In this document: positions 31,551 through 34,780 of the stretch, piece after piece
Layout: every line of letters starts with the position of its first letter
Position numbering within the stretch: position 1 is the first letter of the stretch
IMG/VR virus record: IMGVR_UViG_3300050821_016370
Span: 1-34,780 of that record
Direction: 5' to 3' (one strand)
DNA from: a virus
DNA: 34,780 bases
The notes under the pieces: model-generated
Databases searched by the model: none
What the model saw: only the letters and a program-made list of their open reading frames with translations
Told to the model about the DNA's origin: nothing
Program-made: the position numbers and the translations under genes

Positions 31551-32527
31551 TGAATCTGCTTGACGCATTGAACCAGGTCGGCGTACCGTGGAAGCCACAC
31601 AGGTCCCGTTTTGACGATGGAGAGGTTTACATATGCTGTCCGTTTTGTACAGAGCGTCACGAGTCTCCTGACACAAGATTCCGGTTGTCTGTAAACTACA
31701 AGACCAGTATGGGTCATTGCTACAATTGCGGGTGGGCTTCCAAAGATGCCCTGCGGTCGTTGAGTTACATGCTGCGAATAGGAGAGCTGGCTCCGGCTGA
31801 AAATCCGGGCGTGTCGCAGCGGCGCCCAGAAAAAGTAGAATTGCCAGAGGAGTATATCGAGCTTGCCGACGTACAAGACGCCAACGATCCGTTGTGGTTC
31901 ATGAAAGAATATCTGCTCAAGAGGGGTGTGACTCAGAAGCAGATTGAAAAGAAAAAGATTGGTTGCTGCATTGGAGGTCGCTACGCATACTCAATAATCC
32001 TGCCGGTCTACTACGGCGAGACCGGGTTGTGCGGTTGGATATCGAGGGATGTGACGGGAAAGAGGTCGGGTAAAGATGGAAAACCGTTGCGGTACTTGAA
32101 CTCGGAGGGTACAAAAGTCGCTTACAACGTTCCGTATCCTTTGCCGAAAAACTGCACGGTAGTAATAACAGAAGGAGCGTTCAAAGCACTGGCTGTAGAA
32201 CGGTGTCTGAATCCAAAGAGTAGTTGGGTTTCTGTATCGGTACAAGGAAACACCGTCAGTGATTTGCAGGTGAACCAGTTCGCAGGTGCCAAAGAGCTGG
32301 TGTTTTTTCCGGACCCGGGTAGAGAAGGACGAGTGCAGTTCATAAACGCTGCTGAAAGTAATCAACCGCTGTTCGAGCGCGTAACGATTGCATATCCTCT
32401 GCCGTCGTACCAGGCCGACGAGCTGTCTAAAGAAAAGGTAATTGACCATCTACGACAGAGAAAGACGTACTCTCATGGGTTGGGCATGCAGTTGAAAAGC
32501 AAGGAGATTCTAGGAGGTGGACAGTGA
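31550..32527 (+). CDS. DNA primase, zinc-finger plus Toprim
   Basis: The product has 325 residues. ATG 31550 is chosen over earlier in-frame starts because it shares a base with the previous stop (TGATG), has GAGAGAG ahead and gives a typical start (MNLLDALNQVGV). An N-terminal zinc ribbon has Cys30/Cys33 (CPFC) and Cys57/Cys60 (CYNC), as in CHC2-type primases. The Toprim fold shows TEGAFKALAVE near 207-217, with the catalytic Glu, and VFFPDPGREG near 251-260, a variant of the D-x-D motif. It makes RNA primers for the replication fork. It is short compared with DnaG (~580) and lacks a helicase part, which the gene at 29264 supplies. Confidence 0.8.
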   Translation: MNLLDALNQVGVPWKPHRSRFDDGEVYICCPFCTERHESPDTRFRLSVNYKTSMGHCYNCGWASKDALRSLSYMLRIGELAPAENPGVSQRRPEKVELPEEYIELADVQDANDPLWFMKEYLLKRGVTQKQIEKKKIGCCIGGRYAYSIILPVYYGETGLCGWISRDVTGKRSGKDGKPLRYLNSEGTKVAYNVPYPLPKNCTVVITEGAFKALAVERCLNPKSSWVSVSVQGNTVSDLQVNQFAGAKELVFFPDPGREGRVQFINAAESNQPLFERVTIAYPLPSYQADELSKEKVIDHLRQRKTYSHGLGMQLKSKEILGGGQ

Positions 32528-32697
32528 CTCAGGTCGAACTAGAGAAGATCATAGAGCATGCTAATGTTGCAGGAGAAGAGAAAGCGTTGTGGGTTATCGC
32601 TTTACAGACTACTAGAATCGCTGATAGTCTAGACGAGTTGAAAAAGCAGTACGAAGAGAAGTCGGTTTTTGAGCGTGTATTCGGAACTAAAATATGA
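32524..32697 (+). CDS. 57-residue helical protein after the primase
   Basis: GTG 32524 overlaps the primase stop (GTGA); a strong AGGAGGT (32513-32519) lies 4 nt upstream. The sequence is nearly all helix (VELEKIIEHANVAGEEKALW, ADSLDELKKQYEEKSVFERV). No family recognised. It could bind the primase or helicase; that is a guess from coupling. Confidence 0.58.
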   Translation: MTQVELEKIIEHANVAGEEKALWVIALQTTRIADSLDELKKQYEEKSVFERVFGTKI

Positions 32698-32849
32698 CTA
32701 GAGCTATCCGTTGCCTGTTAACTGCTTTGTTGCTTATAGTTGTTTGGCGCCATTCCCATTGGTCCGTTGCACTTACGCTAACGGGTTTGTGCATTGCGAA
32801 CGAATTGAACGCTTGGTTGCTGGACGAAGTTGCTGGACGAACACGATGA
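32694..32849 (+). CDS. 51-residue membrane protein
   Basis: ATG 32694 overlaps the previous stop (ATGA), and its own stop overlaps the exonuclease ATG (ATGA). One or two hydrophobic segments (LLTALLLIVVW; VALTLTGLCIANEL). No strong SD, so it probably depends on coupling. It is read in a different frame from the exonuclease, whose earlier in-frame codons lie within this gene. Confidence 0.5.
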   Translation: MTRAIRCLLTALLLIVVWRHSHWSVALTLTGLCIANELNAWLLDEVAGRTR

Positions 32850-33796
32850 ACAAAGTCGTCCTAGTTGACGGAAAAAACTTCGGTTACATACAAACGTACG
32901 CTCACAAGACGCTGCATTCGTCGACGGGTTTTCCGACGGGTATGCTACATGGCGGTTTGGTGTCTCTGAAGAAAATGGTTGAGAGAACATTTCCGGGAGC
33001 GGCCATCGTATTTTGTTGGGATGGAAAAGGTAAGACATGGCGTAACGACGTTCCGCCTCATTTGTACAAAGCTAATCGAGGCGGCGACGGTAGCGGCGAG
33101 CTAAAGCCAGAAGTTAAAGACGCGTTCACGCAGTTCCCCAAGTTCGGTTTGCTGCTACACGGAATCCTCAAGTTCAAATATCTGAAGTACGACCATTTGG
33201 AGGCCGATGACCTAATCGGTCTGTGCACAACTGTCTTGCGCCCAAATTTTGAAGTTGTAATAGTCAGCTCAGACCAAGATTTTTATCAGCTTGTTGATCC
33301 AGGTGTGTCGGTGTACTCGCCGAGAAAAGATAAGTTGTATACGCCCAAAGATGTCTATGATGAGTTCGGTGTAAAGCCGTCCAGGTGGGATTGGTTCAGA
33401 GCGTTGATGGGGGATTCGTCTGACAACTTGCCGGGAGCACCGGGGCTGGGACCGAAAAAAGGAAAAGCTGCTCTGGACGCGGGGCTGAATCCTGCCATAG
33501 CGTTCGAGTTGAACAGAAGAGACGTTCAAGCTGCCTACGAAAAGTACAGAGAGCATTGGCCTATAATTCAGTACTGTTTGAAAATGAGTACTATTGCGAG
33601 AAAGGTAGGTGACCTAGCTGGTTGTTTACACCCAGACGTGCTCGACACAATCCAAAAAGATTTGATTCAGTTACTAAAATTTCCGTATCGTGGTGCGTAT
33701 ACGAAAACGGAGTACAAACAGTTGGTTGCGTTCATGGGTGAGTTCGAGTTACAGGACGCAATGAGAGATCGGAATTTTTGGTGGTCAGTCAAGTAA
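32846..33796 (+). CDS. 5'-3' exonuclease, FEN-1/RNase H type
   Basis: The product has 316 residues. ATG 32846 gives the classic start MNKVVLVDGKN and overlaps the previous stop (ATGA); earlier in-frame codons give an unlike tail. Metal-binding acids are present: Asp9, the LEADDLIG block (Glu119, Asp121, Asp122), SSDQDFYQLV (Asp143, Asp145) and MGDSSDNLPG (Asp190, Asp193). The helix-hairpin part (GAPGLGPKKGKAAL) binds duplex DNA; YKANRG near 75 is the usual arch-side motif. It matches T4 RNase H and T5 exonuclease in length and should remove RNA primers and flaps from lagging strands. It ends the replication operon. Confidence 0.85.
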   Translation: MNKVVLVDGKNFGYIQTYAHKTLHSSTGFPTGMLHGGLVSLKKMVERTFPGAAIVFCWDGKGKTWRNDVPPHLYKANRGGDGSGELKPEVKDAFTQFPKFGLLLHGILKFKYLKYDHLEADDLIGLCTTVLRPNFEVVIVSSDQDFYQLVDPGVSVYSPRKDKLYTPKDVYDEFGVKPSRWDWFRALMGDSSDNLPGAPGLGPKKGKAALDAGLNPAIAFELNRRDVQAAYEKYREHWPIIQYCLKMSTIARKVGDLAGCLHPDVLDTIQKDLIQLLKFPYRGAYTKTEYKQLVAFMGEFELQDAMRDRNFWWSVK

Positions 33797-33818
33797 TCAA
33801 CAGCATCAAAATGTAGCA

Positions 33819-33846
33819 TTGACATGTCAAGGGGGTTACTTAGAAT
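33819..33846 (+). promoter_or_regulatory. Strong sigma-70-type promoter with palindromic -35
   Basis: TTGACA (33819-33824), 16-bp spacer, TAGAAT (33841-33846). The -35 is the first half of the perfect palindrome TTGACATGTCAA (33819-33830), a possible operator. It shares TTGACATG with the promoter at 24913. Expected start near 33853, about 40 nt before the sigma-like gene. Confidence 0.7.
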
Positions 33847-33893
33847 CAGCTCGGGTTTCAGAACTCCAAACAAAAAACTGAGGGGAAAATAGA

Positions 33894-34469
33894 ATGCGAA
33901 CCAGCCCATGCGCCAGTGTAGCTACGCGTTTTAGGCAGGAAGCCATAGTCAAGAATTTTACACCGATGGTAGCCAAGTTGGTGTGGCGGTACTGGCCATC
34001 GTTACCGATGGCCATCAAAGTCTGGTTGGACATAGACGACCTAGTGATGGAAACTTTGTCACACGTCGTCATGATTTCATTGCCGTTGTATCGGGGTAGC
34101 ATGGCGTCCATGTCGACGTTCGTGTACATGAACGCCGAGAAGTATATGCTCAACACAGTAAAAAAGTACGGGTGTATGAAACGCAATGCTCCTGTTATAA
34201 GCATCGAGCCAGCCGACCTACCAATGATTGAGCCGATGTCCTTGTCAAACTTGTACGAGACCAGAATGGGTATAGAGAAGGTCTACAAGTTAGCCAGCCC
34301 GTTGCTCAGGCACCAGATGCGCTTGTGGTTCACACCGCCAAAGCCAATAGTCAGAAAGGACAGTCAGTTTGAGCGGTCCAGAAAAGAGTTCCTGCGTCTT
34401 TCCAGCGCCTGCCGGTTGTCCCGCCAAGATTGTCGTTTGTTGCTAGATACGGGCTACTACTTCTTGTAG
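33894..34469 (+). CDS. Sigma-70 region-2-like protein
   Basis: The product has 191 residues; GAGGGG (33880-33885) lies 8 nt before ATG 33894. Residues ~20-92 follow sigma region 2: FTPMVAKLVWRYWP, then LDIDDLVMETLSHVV (the 'DDL' of region 2.2), PLYRGSMASMSTFVYMNAEKYM (matching the 'F-x-x-Y' core helix) and NTVKKYG. A linker with two ISIEP/PMIEP stretches follows. The C-terminal ~30 residues (FLRLSSACRLSRQDCRLLL) could be a short region-4-like helix-turn-helix, but this is weak. It may redirect host RNA polymerase to phage promoters. Similarity is by pattern only; an unrelated helical DNA-binding protein is possible. Confidence 0.55.
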   Translation: MRTSPCASVATRFRQEAIVKNFTPMVAKLVWRYWPSLPMAIKVWLDIDDLVMETLSHVVMISLPLYRGSMASMSTFVYMNAEKYMLNTVKKYGCMKRNAPVISIEPADLPMIEPMSLSNLYETRMGIEKVYKLASPLLRHQMRLWFTPPKPIVRKDSQFERSRKEFLRLSSACRLSRQDCRLLLDTGYYFL

Positions 34470-34489
34470 AATAAGACTAGGAGGACGTT

Positions 34490-34681
34490 ATGGACTTTCC
34501 AAAACAGTTGTACGTTGGCATGGAGGACCGGTTGGTCAGTCCGATGCCAAACCAAGTAGTTTTGACCGCTCAGACTGACTTGACCGAAATGGCTTTGAAC
34601 CAAAGCGAAAAAACGTTTCGCTACGGTGTGTACCGTCTGGTTGAAGAAAAGGTAGGGACCGTCAAGGTTGAGAGTAAGTAA
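34490..34681 (+). CDS. Small hypothetical protein
   Basis: The product has 63 residues; a strong TAGGAGGA lies 5 nt before ATG 34490. It is beta-rich and begins with a FPKQLYVGMEDRLV stretch; no motif recognised. It lies 20 nt behind the sigma-like gene, so it is probably expressed from the promoter at 33819, and is followed at once by another start. Confidence 0.58.
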   Translation: MDFPKQLYVGMEDRLVSPMPNQVVLTAQTDLTEMALNQSEKTFRYGVYRLVEEKVGTVKVESK

Positions 34682-34780
34682 ATGTTCTTCGGCGTCGTGA
34701 GAGAAAAAGAGGTATTGCCGTGCAAACTATGCGCGAAGAGATTCTCGGTGGAGGATGTTGCGAAGGCTCGTTACTTCGCT
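34682..34780 (+). CDS. Start of a gene cut by the window end; Cys-x-x-Cys protein
   Basis: ATG 34682 follows the preceding TAA directly. The 33 visible codons read MFFGVVREKEVLPCKLCAKR and then FSVEDVAKARYFA, with a CxxC that suggests a zinc-ribbon start. The ribosome binding site would be in the end of the upstream gene. Too little is visible to say more. Confidence 0.45.
   Translation, partial: MFFGVVREKEVLPCKLCAKRFSVEDVAKARYFA

Noticed and set aside
32711-32845. Longer exonuclease N-terminus
   Set aside because: It overlaps the small membrane protein gene and is unlike FEN proteins, which begin with the VVLVDG strand found at ATG 32846.

Overview
The window is part of the genome of a tailed double-stranded DNA phage. 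Every gene I can support lies on the + strand, and the order is that of a long-tailed siphovirus-type virion: probable end of terminase, portal, capsid protease with scaffold, major capsid protein, head-tail connector genes, major tail protein, frameshifted tail chaperones, tape measure, tail-tip hub and receptor-binding protein. A replication block follows. I see no tail sheath gene. The 1480-residue tape measure implies a tail of roughly 220 nm by the usual 1.5 angstroms per residue. The host cannot be read directly; the promoters are of the sigma-70 type (TTGACA / TATAAT), which points to an ordinary bacterium.

Layout. 1-13.7 kb holds head and connector genes and the start of the tail module. 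Three related PD-(D/E)XK endonucleases of homing type are inserted directly behind the major capsid protein, the major tail protein and the tail chaperone gene. 13.7-24.9 kb holds the tape measure and two large tail-tip proteins with sugar-binding-like domains. 24.9-25.5 kb is a self-contained cassette: a perfect consensus promoter, a terminator-like hairpin and a gene for an exported protein. 25.6-27.8 kb holds a UvsW-like helicase and small genes. 27.8-28.8 kb contains no gene; it is filled from edge to edge by a regular array of two alternating 10-bp boxes. 28.8-33.8 kb is a chain of overlapping genes encoding a DnaB-like helicase, a primase, a FEN-type exonuclease and many small proteins. 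33.8-34.8 kb starts a new unit with a strong promoter in front of a sigma-like protein; the window ends inside a further gene.

Most notable: (1) the array at 27813-28810, about 27 copies of an A-box/B-box pair with a box every 18-19 bp, in the replication region; I know no match for it. (2) Two of the endonuclease genes have the same leader design: a long hairpin that buries the ribosome binding site, with a -10 element inside the hairpin, as known for I-TevI of phage T4. (3) A nested scaffold start inside the protease gene and a -1 frameshift in the tail chaperones, both clearly visible. (4) A promoter-hairpin-gene cassette resembling a moron, which may also make a short RNA.
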